Shown one piece after another: positions 33,253-41,463 of a DNA stretch of 64,000 bases. The stretch is from JAJFUE01 sp039683515 (GTDB lineage: Bacteria > Sumerlaeota > Sumerlaeia > MVZB01), in NCBI GenBank assembly GCA_039683515.1, contig JBDKRG010000016.1:124001-188000 (forward strand), given 5' to 3'. The translations under genes and the position numbers were made by a program. The notes below the pieces were generated by a model. That model was not told where the DNA came from, did no database searches, and was given only the letters and a program-made list of their open reading frames with translations. The stretch's first letter is position 1; each line of letters opens with the position of its first letter.

Positions 33253-34610
33253 GATTGCTTCTCCTTCTTCTTGGCGCCGCCGACGGTGACGGTCTGCGGT
33301 TTCACATTGACTTTGAACGGGCCGGCTTCAACGACCGGGGTCAGCGTATACTCGCCTTTTTGCTCGGGCTCTCGCCATGAGAGCGAACAGGTCCCGCCTC
33401 AGCCATACTCGAACGAGAGGGTTCGTGGCGGCTCGTTCGATCCCGCGCGCTTGATCTCGAGCTTGGGCGGATTGTTCCGGCCCCTGCTCCTGTCGATCGT
33501 GTATTCCTCGCCGGCCTGGCCGGTCAGCTTGAGGTTGATCGCGTGCTGCGCCCCGGTTTTCTCCATCTGAAGCGCGGCGGTCAGCGGCGGCCCGATTTTG
33601 ATCTCGGCCGTCTTGTCCGCCGTCACCGTGATGGAGGTGGCGAGGTCCGACATCGACCGGCTGCTCAGCTGCCACGCCGATTCGCGGTCTTTGCCCGGCT
33701 CATAAAACGTGGCGCTCACGATCCGGTATTTGCCGCACGGCGCGGTCGTCTCGCCGGCCTTGCCGTCGAGGATGAGCCGGCCGTTCTCGCCGAAGAACGT
33801 CGCCTTGTAGTCCGTGGCGTCGCTCTGGATCCGGATCTTGCCGGTCGGGCAGTTGGCGGGCTCGATCGAGAAGAACGCCCCGTCGGGCGCGACCTTCAGG
33901 CTGTAGAGCTTTTCGCCGAACTTGATGTATTTGCCGACCGGGAAGACATCCTTGTACTCGTCGGCGTAGGCGTCGAGCCGGCCGTCGTCGTTGGTGTCGA
34001 TCATCAGCCAGTCGCATTGGCGCAGGGTGGCGCCGCTGTCGTCGAACCGGCCGTTGCCGTTGGCGTCGACGAGCGCCACGCGGTGGGTCTTGCCCTCGAG
34101 CTCGATCCGGTCCTGATAGTAGCAGGCCGTGCCGACGTTCAGGCTCAGCCGCTTGCCCTTGTCGTAGCTGTACAGCTGGATCTGGGCGTGGTAGTCGACC
34201 TCGCCGTCGGGCATCTTCAGCTTGAGCAGGACCGGCACGAAGCTGCTCGAATTGGGGCCCCTGTCCTCGGATGAGGTCGTCGCCGCATACGTCGCGGCCC
34301 TGGCCCAGTCGCCGTCGCGGCTGACCCACAGCTTGTCGCGTTTGCCGTCCTTCTTGTTCGCCGTGAACAGGAGCTTGAACTGGTCGTCCACCCCCATCTT
34401 GAGCGTGGCGCCGACGGGATTGAAGGCGCCCTCAGGGGCCGACCAGTCGACGGGGAGCGTCTGGCTCAGTTCCATGTTCTGGCTGCCCATGTTGACGATC
34501 TCGCGTTCGGTGCTGGCCGAGACGCGGTAGCGGAGCCAGATCTCGTCGGCGCGTGAAAGGCCGCCGAGCGCCCACAGCAGGCACAGACAAACCATCCACC
34601 TTCGCTTCAT
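33249..34610 (-). CDS. Secreted protein with an in-frame UGA (candidate selenoprotein or readthrough gene)
   Basis: From ATG 34610 (AGGAGG 7 nt upstream) the frame has a signal peptide (1 to about 21, GGLSRA) and 403 codons. EF-hand-like loops DANGNGRFDDSG and DTNDDGRLDAYADE suggest calcium binding. At 33401-33399 there is TGA, after which the same frame runs another 49 codons with the same GC-rich codon use and no stop. It ends at a TGA that overlaps the next gene's ATG (ATGA). The TGA falls inside what looks like one beta domain (RTLSFEYG, then GGTCSLSWREPEQKGEYTL and AGPFKVNV). Without readthrough the product is 403 aa. Selenocysteine insertion, UGA readthrough, or a recent nonsense change are all possible. 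Confidence 0.6.
33368..33384 (-). promoter_or_regulatory. Hairpin just downstream of the in-frame UGA (possible bacterial SECIS)
   Basis: Minus-strand RNA GCUCUC-auggc-GAGAGC, a perfect 6-bp stem. Its loop starts 21 nt after the UGA, inside the window where bacterial SECIS loops lie. The loop contains GG but not at its first two positions, so the fit to the known consensus is partial. Confidence 0.35.
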
Positions 34611-34760
34611 CAGTTTCCCTCCTTTATGGGAAAGAAATCCTTCCAGCTATATCAGACGAACAAACCCAAGAAAAGTTTCGGGAAAATAACCTGAGAAAGG
34701 AATTTAATCCCGCGCCGATGGGAAGTCATTCAAAATCATGAGGGGATCAAAATCATGAGG

Positions 34761-34804
34761 GGATGGGTCCCATGGGTCTTATGGGCTCCCTGGGCCCCAT
34801 GAGA
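34761..34804 (+). repeat. Word-like repeat of CATGGGTCC / CATGGGTCTT
   Basis: ATGGGTCCCATGGGTCTTAT followed by GGGCTCCCTGGGCCCCATG; several near-palindromic 9-10-bp words between the rbr terminator and the UGA-containing gene. It is preceded by a doubled AAAATCATGAGGGGAT at 34732-34763. Confidence 0.7.
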
Positions 34805-34819
34805 CTCCCCCCAAAACCG

Positions 34820-34854
34820 AAGCGCCCCGGCCGCTGGGTGCAGCCGGGGCGCTT
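34820..34854 (-). terminator. Terminator of the perR-rbr operon
   Basis: AAGCGCCCCGGC / GCCGGGGCGCTT stem, followed on the minus strand by CGGTTTT. Confidence 0.8.
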
Positions 34855-34876
34855 GGGTCTTTCGCTTTCTGTTCGG

Positions 34877-35419
34877 TTATTCGCCGAAGTAGCGCTTGTA
34901 GAGGCCGTTGAACGCGCAGGCGTGGCGCGCCTCGTCCTTGCACGCCTCGTGGACCGAGTCGTGGATGGCGTCCTGGCCCTCCGCCTTCGAGCGCGTGGCG
35001 ATGTCCTTCTTGCAGGCGTTGGCCGCGCACTCGCCCATGACGAGCTTCTTGAGGTTTTCCTTCGTGCTCTCGGAGATCCCGCCGAGCAGCTCGCAGAAGC
35101 GGGCGGCGTGGTGGGCTTCCTCGAACGCGATGCGCTTCATCGTCTCGGCGATCTCGCTGTAGCCCTCGCGCTCGGCCTGGCGCGCCATGGCGACATACAT
35201 GCCGACCTCGGCGCACTCGCCCTGAAACTGCATCTTGAGGTCTTCCTCGAAGCCGCTGCCGTTGGCCACGCCGAGCCGGTTCCAGTCGGCCAGCTTCAGC
35301 ATGTCCTCGGCCTCGGCCATCTTCTCGAACTTGGACGCCGGAGCCTTGCAGACGGGGCACTGGGCGGGGGGCTCGGGCCCCTCATGAACGTAACCGCAGA
35401 CTTTGCAGATCCACTTCAT
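34877..35419 (-). CDS. rbr: Rubrerythrin with N-terminal rubredoxin domain (reverse rubrerythrin)
   Basis: 180 aa. Residues 1-35 are a rubredoxin-like domain (CKVCG and CPVCK), placed at the N-terminus as in 'reverse' rubrerythrins. Then a four-helix di-iron domain with ligands in QGECAEVGMYVAMARQAE, FEEAHHAARF, MGECAANACKKD and HEACKDEARHACAF. It reduces hydrogen peroxide with electrons from rubredoxin or NADH in the cytosol. The ATG at 35419 has GGAAGAG upstream and lies 2 nt after the perR stop, so it is controlled from the perR promoter. Confidence 0.93.
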   Translation of the reverse strand: MKWICKVCGYVHEGPEPPAQCPVCKAPASKFEKMAEAEDMLKLADWNRLGVANGSGFEEDLKMQFQGECAEVGMYVAMARQAEREGYSEIAETMKRIAFEEAHHAARFCELLGGISESTKENLKKLVMGECAANACKKDIATRSKAEGQDAIHDSVHEACKDEARHACAFNGLYKRYFGE

Positions 35420-35421
35420 GG

Positions 35422-35892
35422 TCAGCTCTTCCTTTTCTTCTGGATTGTTCCGGACCCGCATCGGGCGCAGGTCCCTATGAAAACGATGTCCTCGATCGCG
35501 TGGCCGCCGAACCCGGCCAGCCGCGAGGCGTATTCGGGGGGGGCGTCGAGCACCGCGTGGCAGCGCCGGCAGACGAAATGGTGGTGCGGCGCCGTGTTCG
35601 GGTCGTAGTGCGTGCTCGACTCCATGACGTCCAGCACCCGCACCAGCCCCAGCCGGGCGAGCGTGTCGAGCGTGTTGTAGATCGTCGCCACCGACACGGC
35701 GCCGATCCGCTCCCGCACGGCCTCCACGATCGCCGCCGCGGTCGGGTGGGTCCGGTTGCCGTCGAGGACGGCCAGCACGGCCCGGCGCTGGGGGGTCATC
35801 CGCACCCCCGCGGCCTTGAGCAGCGCCTCGGCCACCTCCGGCTTGAGCGGCCCCGGAGCGTAAGCGGCGCAACTGGTTTCAGCCGTCGTCAT
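35422..35892 (-). CDS. perR: Fur-family regulator, PerR-like
   Basis: 156 aa. Winged helix with MTPQRRAVLAVLDGNRTHPTA and SVATIYNTLDTLARLGLV. The metal region HYDPNTAPHHHFVCRRC holds the His/Asp cluster, and the structural zinc site comprises CRRC and CARCG. PerR proteins sense peroxide by iron-catalysed His oxidation. The direct linkage to rubrerythrin supports PerR rather than Fur or Zur. ATG 35892. A matched operator lies in its own promoter, so it is probably autoregulated. Confidence 0.88.
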   Translation of the reverse strand: MTTAETSCAAYAPGPLKPEVAEALLKAAGVRMTPQRRAVLAVLDGNRTHPTAAAIVEAVRERIGAVSVATIYNTLDTLARLGLVRVLDVMESSTHYDPNTAPHHHFVCRRCHAVLDAPPEYASRLAGFGGHAIEDIVFIGTCARCGSGTIQKKRKS

Positions 35893-35922
35893 CGAGCCCC
35901 CCCGGCATAAAATACAACGGTT

Positions 35923-35951
35923 CTTATATTGGAATCGTTCTAAACATGCAA
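35923..35951 (-). promoter_or_regulatory. perR-rbr promoter with Per-box-like operator in the spacer
   Basis: Minus strand: -35 TTGCAT (35951-35946), 17-bp spacer, -10 TATAAG (35928-35923). Positions 35929-35943 form a dyad TTGGAATcGTTCTAA, i.e. TTRGAAYNRTTCYAA, a 7-1-7 operator of the Fur/PerR class. A repressor bound there would block RNA polymerase. Confidence 0.7.
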
Positions 35952-36004
35952 GCGAAATTTTCGGCCGGCCGTCAGGGGGTCGAGCCGGCCGGCGCAAAAT
36001 AAAG

Positions 36005-36042
36005 AAGCAGGCCGGGAAGCCTTGTGGGCGGCCGGCCTGCTT
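36005..36042 (-). terminator. Terminator after flaG
   Basis: AAGCAGGCCGG / CCGGCCTGCTT stem followed on the minus strand by CTTTATTTT. Confidence 0.8.
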
Positions 36043-36064
36043 GGTACCTCCGGATTAAGGTTCG

Positions 36065-36478
36065 TTATCCCTGGGCTTCAAACAGCAGCCCGCGCAGCTG
36101 ACTCATGGTTTTGGCGAAACGCATAACGTGTTCTGGCGGGATCTGCCGGATGACCTCCTGGGTCTGTGAATTGACGACTTGAACGATAATCCGTCCGGTC
36201 TGTTCTGCGACAATGAATTCCAGATGCGTATCGGACAAACGCATGTAGTCATTGACCTTCAGAGTCGTTTGCCGAATGTCTTCGAGCTGACGGTTTTGCT
36301 CCTGCGATTCGTGTGCATCCTTCAGTTCGGTCTGTTGGCCCGCAGGGGAGAGCTGGCTGGGCAACAGGGCCTGCGTCGTGCGAGGACTATCCGACAACCG
36401 TGTCGATCCGGACGGAGAGGCGGCCTCGACGCCGGCGGAGCCGGAGCCGGGGCCCGTGAACATCAGTTGCAGGTCCAC
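36065..36478 (-). CDS. flaG: FlaG-family flagellar protein
   Basis: 137 aa. A flexible Ser/Pro/Gln-rich N-terminal half is followed by the FlaG core (LEFIVAEQTGRIIVQVVNSQTQEVIRQIPPEHVM). FlaG proteins affect flagellar filament length. GTG 36478 is the start because AGGAG lies 7 nt before it. It sits 115 bp downstream of flagellin on the same strand. A strong GC hairpin without a T-run (36540-36572) lies between them and may reduce, rather than end, transcription into flaG. Confidence 0.88.
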   Translation of the reverse strand: MDLQLMFTGPGSGSAGVEAASPSGSTRLSDSPRTTQALLPSQLSPAGQQTELKDAHESQEQNRQLEDIRQTTLKVNDYMRLSDTHLEFIVAEQTGRIIVQVVNSQTQEVIRQIPPEHVMRFAKTMSQLRGLLFEAQG

Positions 36479-36593
36479 GGTCCATCTCCTGATCGTTGGG
36501 TTTTATGTCGTCAGATCTCCTCCGGAAACCAACCGTGTCGGCCGGGGCCGGTCATGGCGACCGGCCCCGGCCTCGATTGGGTCGGCGTCTGGA

Positions 36594-38006
36594 TTACTGC
36601 AACAGGGACAGGGCGACCTGCGGCGTCTGGTTGGCCTGGGCCAACACCGACACGGCAGCCTGCTGCAGGATCTGGCTCTTGCTGAGCTCCGCGGTTTCGC
36701 TCGCGAAGTCGGCATCAACGATGCGCGAATTCGCCGCGGTGACGTTTTCAACGGCCGCGCTCAGCGTGCTGACCACCGAGTTGAGGCGGCTGGTCTGGGC
36801 GCCGATCGTGGACCGCTGCGAGTTGAGCGAGTCGATCGCGAAGTCGACGATCATGATCGCCTTGTTCGCGTTGTCCTTCGTCGTCACGTCCAGCTGGCTG
36901 ACGTTGGCCGTCGTGTCCTGCGACGCGGAGACCGTGGTGGCCCCGAGGCCCATGAAGTCGGTCGCGTTCTGGGTGACGGTGAACGAGCTGCCGCCGGTGA
37001 TCGTCAGCTTGCCCTGGTAGGTGCCCGCGGCAAGGCCGGTGATCGTGGCGCCGGTGCCGGCGGCCGCGACCGTGATGTTGCGGCCGTCTTCGGCGGTCAG
37101 GACGAGCTTGTTGGAGCTGTCGACCGTCGCGGTCACGCCGTCGACGTGCGACGTGATGTATTCGGCGATGTCGGTGTCGCTGGCGGCCGTCGTGGTGACG
37201 CCCTTGATGTCGACGCCGTTGATCGTCACGTAGTTGGTGTCGTTCAGGGTGCCGGCGGTCTGGGCGGCGTTGGAGTAGGTGGTCTTGGCTTCGACGATCA
37301 TGCCGAGGCCGAGGTCATCGATCGCGCTCTTGTAGGCGAGGGCCGAGGTCGCGCCACCACTGGTGGACACGCCGTCGCTGGTCGGGACGCCGAGGTCGTA
37401 GCTGGTGCCGCCGACCTGGATCTTGACGTCCGTGGCCGCCGACATGGCCGTCGAGCTCGTCCCGGTCGTGCCGGCAGCCTTGTAGAGCTTGCCGACGTCG
37501 CTGGAGCGGCTGCTGTCGAGGCTGATCGAGAACTTCTGGTCGGAGCCGGAGTTGGCGCCCACCTGCAGGTCCTTCGAGGAGAAGGAGCCGTCGAGCAGGT
37601 TGATGCCGTTGAACTGCGTGGTCTTGGCGATGCGGTCGAATTCCTTGGCCAGCTGGCTGACTTCGTTGTTGAGCGAAGTGCGGTTGGACGAGGAGTTCGT
37701 GTCGTTGGCGGCCTGGACGGCCAGCTCGCGGATGCGCTGCAGAACGTTGGTCTGCTCGTTCAGCGACGCCTCGGCGACGCCCATGAGGGACAGACCGTCG
37801 TTGGCGTTGCGCACGGCCTGATTCATGCCCTTGATCTGGCTCTTGAAGCCTTCGGAAATCGCCAAGCCGGCCGCGTCGTCGCTGGCCGAGTTGATGCGCT
37901 TGCCCGAGGACAGACGCGACAGCGTCCGGTTCAGGGTGGACGCATTGGTCGTCAGGTTGCGCTGGGCATTGAGGCTGGAGATGTTACTGTTGACGGTGAT
38001 TGCCAT
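36594..38006 (-). CDS. fliC: Flagellin
   Basis: 470 aa filament subunit, exported by the flagellar apparatus. The conserved N-terminal D0/D1 (VNSNISSLNAQRNL, LSSGKRINSASDDAAGLAI, ANDGLSLMGVAE, LLDGSF) and the C-terminal D1/D0 (IDSLNSQRSTIGAQTSRL, ADFASETAELSKSQILQQA, ending PQVALSLLQ) are complete. The middle (about 150-380) is a Thr/Ala/Ser-rich variable domain. ATG 38006 has GGAGG upstream. Transcription should come from the sigma-28 promoter at 38330-38356, giving an approximately 315-nt leader. Only one flagellin is present in the window. Confidence 0.95.
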   Translation of the reverse strand: MAITVNSNISSLNAQRNLTTNASTLNRTLSRLSSGKRINSASDDAAGLAISEGFKSQIKGMNQAVRNANDGLSLMGVAEASLNEQTNVLQRIRELAVQAANDTNSSSNRTSLNNEVSQLAKEFDRIAKTTQFNGINLLDGSFSSKDLQVGANSGSDQKFSISLDSSRSSDVGKLYKAAGTTGTSSTAMSAATDVKIQVGGTSYDLGVPTSDGVSTSGGATSALAYKSAIDDLGLGMIVEAKTTYSNAAQTAGTLNDTNYVTINGVDIKGVTTTAASDTDIAEYITSHVDGVTATVDSSNKLVLTAEDGRNITVAAAGTGATITGLAAGTYQGKLTITGGSSFTVTQNATDFMGLGATTVSASQDTTANVSQLDVTTKDNANKAIMIVDFAIDSLNSQRSTIGAQTSRLNSVVSTLSAAVENVTAANSRIVDADFASETAELSKSQILQQAAVSVLAQANQTPQVALSLLQ

Positions 38007-38329
38007 TTGAACTTTCCTCCGTGAAAGTCCATTCCGTCAGTCGATCCGGCGACGTTCATCCGTGTCGTTTCCGAGCCGGGTCGATTGTAGAAATGAGATG
38101 AAGATATGATCCCGAGTCTGCCAATGAACCAGGCAGACGCGGTCGCTGGCACTTTGTGCGGTCGTCCTGACCCCCCGCGGGCGAGCGATGTCGCGGGCCG
38201 TACCGTGAGGCGCGTGCGCCTCATGCGGATCCATCATCATGTGGTCGGGAAAAAGAAAAGGCGTGTCCGTCCTGGAGGGCCGTGCGACCTTTGGTGGTCC
38301 CATCCATGGGATCGCGTCGCACACTAACT
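38007..38329 (-). other. Long flagellin mRNA leader
   Basis: About 315 nt between the sigma-28 site and the flagellin ATG without a credible reading frame. It contains small hairpins such as GAGGCGCgtGCGCCTC (38206-38221), so translation control through the leader is possible. Confidence 0.5.
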
Positions 38330-38356
38330 TTATCGGCGGGCCGATGGCCGCCTTTA
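38330..38356 (-). promoter_or_regulatory. Sigma-28 (FliA) flagellar promoter
   Basis: Minus strand TAAA (38356-38353), 15-bp spacer, GCCGATAA (38337-38330): an exact match to the class 3 flagellar promoter consensus, reading towards flagellin. Confidence 0.87.
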
Positions 38357-38438
38357 GAAAAAATTTACACTTTTTTCCCCGCTCAGCGCTGTTCGCGTAA
38401 ATCGTGCTTCCTGCCGCCAGAAAAACATGCGATGAATC

Positions 38439-38471
38439 CTCGTGCGTCGTGCGTCGTAATCGAAAATCGAC
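38439..38471 (+). repeat. TCG-word mosaic repeat (family C), copy 6
   Basis: CGTGCGTCGTGCGTCGTAAT followed by CGAAAATCGAC; it ends directly next to the MFS gene's TGA stop codon. Confidence 0.8.
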
Positions 38472-39692
38472 TCAGCCGCACGCCTGCCGTTTCTTCAGCC
38501 GCGTCGCCAGCAGTCCCGCCACAAGCGGCAGGCAGGCCATCACGCGCACGGCCGCCGCGATCCCATGCCGCTCGGCGACCTGGCCGAGCACGCCGACGCC
38601 CAGCCCGCCGATCCCCACGGCGAAGCCGATCATCAGCCCCGAAGCCAGCGCCGCGCTGCTGCCGATCGCCTGGTGCGCCAAGACGACCGTCGTCGAGAAC
38701 GAAGCCATCAGGAACGTGGCGCCGATCACGAGCGCCAGGTTCGAGACGAGTCCGGACGTCATGCAGAACACGTTCAGGAACAGGCTCGACAGGATCAGCG
38801 AATACATCACGACCCGGCGCCGGCCGTCGCGCCGTGCCCACCGGTCGGACAGCCAGCCGCCCGCCATCCCGCCGAGCGCCCCGAAAAGAAGCGTCACGAA
38901 CAGCCACCATTTGCAGGCGTCCGTCGAAACGCCGCGCGCGGCGTAAAACAGCGGCACAAACGAGACCAGGCTGAAATAGGTGACCGACCGGCCGCTGACG
39001 ACCGCCGTGATGCGGAGCAGTTCGGGGTACACGGCCCGCAGTTTCGCGCCCAGCGCTTCGCCGGATGCATGGGCATGCGTCGCCACCTGCGGGGCGTTCC
39101 ACGCGAGCAGCGCCGCGACCGCCAGCCCCGGGATCATCAGCACCGGGAGCATGCGCAGGCCGCCGTGTTTCACGAGCGGCACGACGATGATGGGCGTGAG
39201 CGCCCAGCCGACGTTCCCCGCCGCCATCCAGAACGCCTGGTAAAATCCCTTGCGACGCCCGCTGCACGCCGCCGTCATCGCCGATGCGGTCGGGTGAAAC
39301 ACCGCCGTCCCCAACCCGCCCAGCGCGCACAGCATCACCAGCGCGCCGTAATTCATCGTCAGCCCCATCAGCGTCAGCAGAACCGACATCCACGCCGTGC
39401 CCGCGTAGGCAAGCCAGCGCTTGTTGCCGCGGTCGGCCATGAGCCCGAACAGCGGCTGCGTGAGCGAAGCCGTGCATTGGAACACGGTGATGAGGAACGA
39501 CGCGCGGCCGACGCCGATCCCCGCGGTCACGATGAACTGCAGCAGCACCTGCGGCATGTTGCCGTAGAAGTCGTTGGCCAGGTGCCCGAGCGACAGCGAC
39601 ATCACCTGGCCGAGATTGGCCTTGGGCTGCCCGTCCGCGTCGGGCAGATTGATTTCAGTCTGCAGGGAGCTGTCGGAGAGCACGGGAGCCAT
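38472..39692 (-). CDS. Major facilitator superfamily transporter, Fsr (fosmidomycin resistance)-like
   Basis: 406 aa with about 12 hydrophobic helices. The start of helix 1 (GHLANDFYGNMPQVLLQF), the loop SLTQPLFGLMADRGNKRW and GLGTAVFHPTASAM are characteristic of the Fsr family of proton-driven exporters. The real substrate is unknown; drug or metabolite efflux is likely. ATG 39692 is preferred over a TTG eight codons upstream. The stop codon abuts mosaic repeat copy 6. Confidence 0.85.
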   Translation of the reverse strand: MAPVLSDSSLQTEINLPDADGQPKANLGQVMSLSLGHLANDFYGNMPQVLLQFIVTAGIGVGRASFLITVFQCTASLTQPLFGLMADRGNKRWLAYAGTAWMSVLLTLMGLTMNYGALVMLCALGGLGTAVFHPTASAMTAACSGRRKGFYQAFWMAAGNVGWALTPIIVVPLVKHGGLRMLPVLMIPGLAVAALLAWNAPQVATHAHASGEALGAKLRAVYPELLRITAVVSGRSVTYFSLVSFVPLFYAARGVSTDACKWWLFVTLLFGALGGMAGGWLSDRWARRDGRRRVVMYSLILSSLFLNVFCMTSGLVSNLALVIGATFLMASFSTTVVLAHQAIGSSAALASGLMIGFAVGIGGLGVGVLGQVAERHGIAAAVRVMACLPLVAGLLATRLKKRQACG

Positions 39693-39775
39693 GGCCTGAA
39701 CATCCTCGCCACTCAAATATTCAGGCCCAACATCATACCCGACTCACATTTGATTTTCACCATCGGTTCGTGTCG

Positions 39776-39810
39776 AAGTTCTCGTTCTCGTGCTCGTAAT
39801 CGAAAATCGA
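39776..39810 (+). repeat. TCG-word mosaic repeat (family C), copy 7
   Basis: AGTTCTCGTTCTCGTGCTCG, then TAATCGAAAATCGA, between the solute-binding protein and MFS genes. Confidence 0.8.
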
Positions 39811-39836
39811 TCCTGTCTCCGCAATTGGCCGTCCGT

Positions 39837-41435
39837 CTAGTCGCCCGCTTTTTTCCACTTCACCTCGACGCCGCGGATCTGCGTCTCGCGCCTCGGCGTC
39901 CACGCCACGCGGTCCGACACCGCGTAGAGGTCCATCTGGAAGTGTAGCGGGATGTGCGGCAGGTCTTCCATCGCGATCCGGTTGGCCCTCTCCAGGTCCC
40001 GCGCGCGCGCGGCCGGGTCGAACTCGGTCGCGGCCGCGTCGGCGAGCTTGTCGAGCTCGGGATTGGAATAGTTGGTCGAGTGATTGGCGCCGCCGAGCCC
40101 GGCTTCCTTGTTGGGCGTGTGGAGCAGATGGTCGAACGTCGCCGCGCCGTCGCCGTTGGTGTTGGACCACCCGCTCAGGAAGAACGAGCAGCGCCCCGCG
40201 CGCTCGATGTCGAAGAATTGCGCCTTGGGCAGCGCGTTGACCTCGACCTTGATCCCGATCCGCGCGAGCTGGATCGCGACGGCCTGCAGAATCTGCTTGT
40301 CGTTGACGTAGCGGTCGTTCGGGCCGTCGAGCCGCAGCTTGAAGCCGCCGGCATAGCCGGCCTCGGCCAGCAGCGTCCTGGCTTTTGCGTAATCCGGCCG
40401 CGGGAACTCAAAGCCGGGGATGTGGCCGGTCACCCCTTCGGGCAGGAGCTGGCCGGCGGGCTGCGCGTTGCCGCCCATGATCGTCTTGACGATGAGCGCG
40501 TTGTCGATCCCCAGCGCGATGGCCCGGCGGACGCGCCGGTCGCGCAGCGGATTGGGCGGCGAGGCCGGCGCGCCGGGGCTTTTGTCGCGCCCGCAATCGA
40601 GCCCCAGATAAATGAGGCGCAGGCCGGGGCGGCTTTGGATCCGGCAGCCCGGAATTTCCGCCACGGTCTTGGCGTAGCGCGGCGGGACGTTGACGAGGAT
40701 GTCGATGTCGCCGCGCTGCAACAGCATCATGCGCGTCGCGTCCTCGCTCGTCGCCAGGAAGTTGATGCGCTTGATCGCCGGCCGATCGTCGCCCCAGTAG
40801 TTGGAATTCGCGGCGAGGATGCAGTGCTCGTCCTTGCGCCACTCCTCGACTTGGTACGGCCCGGTCCCGTTGGCGTGCGCGTAGAGCCAGTCGTCGCCGC
40901 GCGCGGCGATCGCCGGCTCGCACGTCTCGCGGTCGAGCATCAGGATCATCGCCAGCCGCAGCGGCAGGATCGGGTCGGGCCGGGCGGTCGTGATGAGCAC
41001 CGCGAAGTCGCCCGCGGCCTCGACTTTGCTGATCGTCGGGATTTCGGATTTGACGCGCGAGCCCGGCCACGTGAGCGCCCGGTTGATCGAATACACGGCG
41101 TCCGACGCGGTGAACGGGTTGCCGTTGTGGAACGTCACGCCGGGCCGGAGGCGGAACGTCCACGCCCCCTGCTCGTCGCGGCTCCAGCTTTCGGCGAGGC
41201 ACGGCTTGAGCCTGAGGCCGGCGTCGATGTCGGTCAGCGGATCGAAGATGTTGCGCTGAATGCAGAACGACGGCGACTCGAGGATGAAATGCGGGTCGAG
41301 CGTCAGCAGGTCCGACCCCTGGCTGACGACGAGCGTGTCGGGGTCGCGCCTGCTCGCCTCATCCCGCGGCCCCGAGCACGAACATATGACGAGCGTCATG
41401 AGGCACCAGGCCCAGAGTCTTAGCTCATCTCTCAT
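39837..41435 (-). CDS. Peptide/nickel-type ABC transporter substrate-binding lipoprotein (family 5)
   Basis: 532 aa. The signal peptide ends in a lipobox (VICSC). Family 5 landmarks: TLDPHFILESPSF, LAESWSRDEQGAWTFRLRPGVTFHNGNPFTASDAVYS (split here by length: FRLRPGVTFHNGNPF), GTGPYQVEEW, ANSNYWGDDRPAIKRI, DRRVRRAIALGID and FFLSGWSNTNGDGAATFDHLL. It captures peptides or similar ligands for an ABC importer; no permease or ATPase gene is nearby. The first codons (MRDEL) are encoded by the GAGATGAGAGATGAG repeat, so the true start is somewhat uncertain. Confidence 0.85.
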   Translation of the reverse strand: MRDELRLWAWCLMTLVICSCSGPRDEASRRDPDTLVVSQGSDLLTLDPHFILESPSFCIQRNIFDPLTDIDAGLRLKPCLAESWSRDEQGAWTFRLRPGVTFHNGNPFTASDAVYSINRALTWPGSRVKSEIPTISKVEAAGDFAVLITTARPDPILPLRLAMILMLDRETCEPAIAARGDDWLYAHANGTGPYQVEEWRKDEHCILAANSNYWGDDRPAIKRINFLATSEDATRMMLLQRGDIDILVNVPPRYAKTVAEIPGCRIQSRPGLRLIYLGLDCGRDKSPGAPASPPNPLRDRRVRRAIALGIDNALIVKTIMGGNAQPAGQLLPEGVTGHIPGFEFPRPDYAKARTLLAEAGYAGGFKLRLDGPNDRYVNDKQILQAVAIQLARIGIKVEVNALPKAQFFDIERAGRCSFFLSGWSNTNGDGAATFDHLLHTPNKEAGLGGANHSTNYSNPELDKLADAAATEFDPAARARDLERANRIAMEDLPHIPLHFQMDLYAVSDRVAWTPRRETQIRGVEVKWKKAGD

Positions 41436-41463
41436 CTCTCATCTCTTCTTCATTCATCATTCG
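41424..41463 (-). repeat. Word-like repeats AATGATG / GAGATGA at a gene junction
   Basis: Minus strand: GAATGACGAATGATGAATGA begins within the mnmA stop codon and runs into GAGATGAGAGATGAGAGATG, which contains the start codon of the solute-binding protein gene. Confidence 0.7.

Noticed and set aside
33249..34610. UGA as a reassigned sense codon in the whole organism
   Set aside because: Many firm genes here (for example aspS, rpoZ's neighbours, infB, perR) end with TGA at sensible positions, so the standard code holds.
38150..38165. TGGCACTTTGTGC as a sigma-54 promoter
   Set aside because: The distance between the GG and GC elements is two bases too short and it is on the strand opposite flagellin; the sigma-28 site explains the gene.
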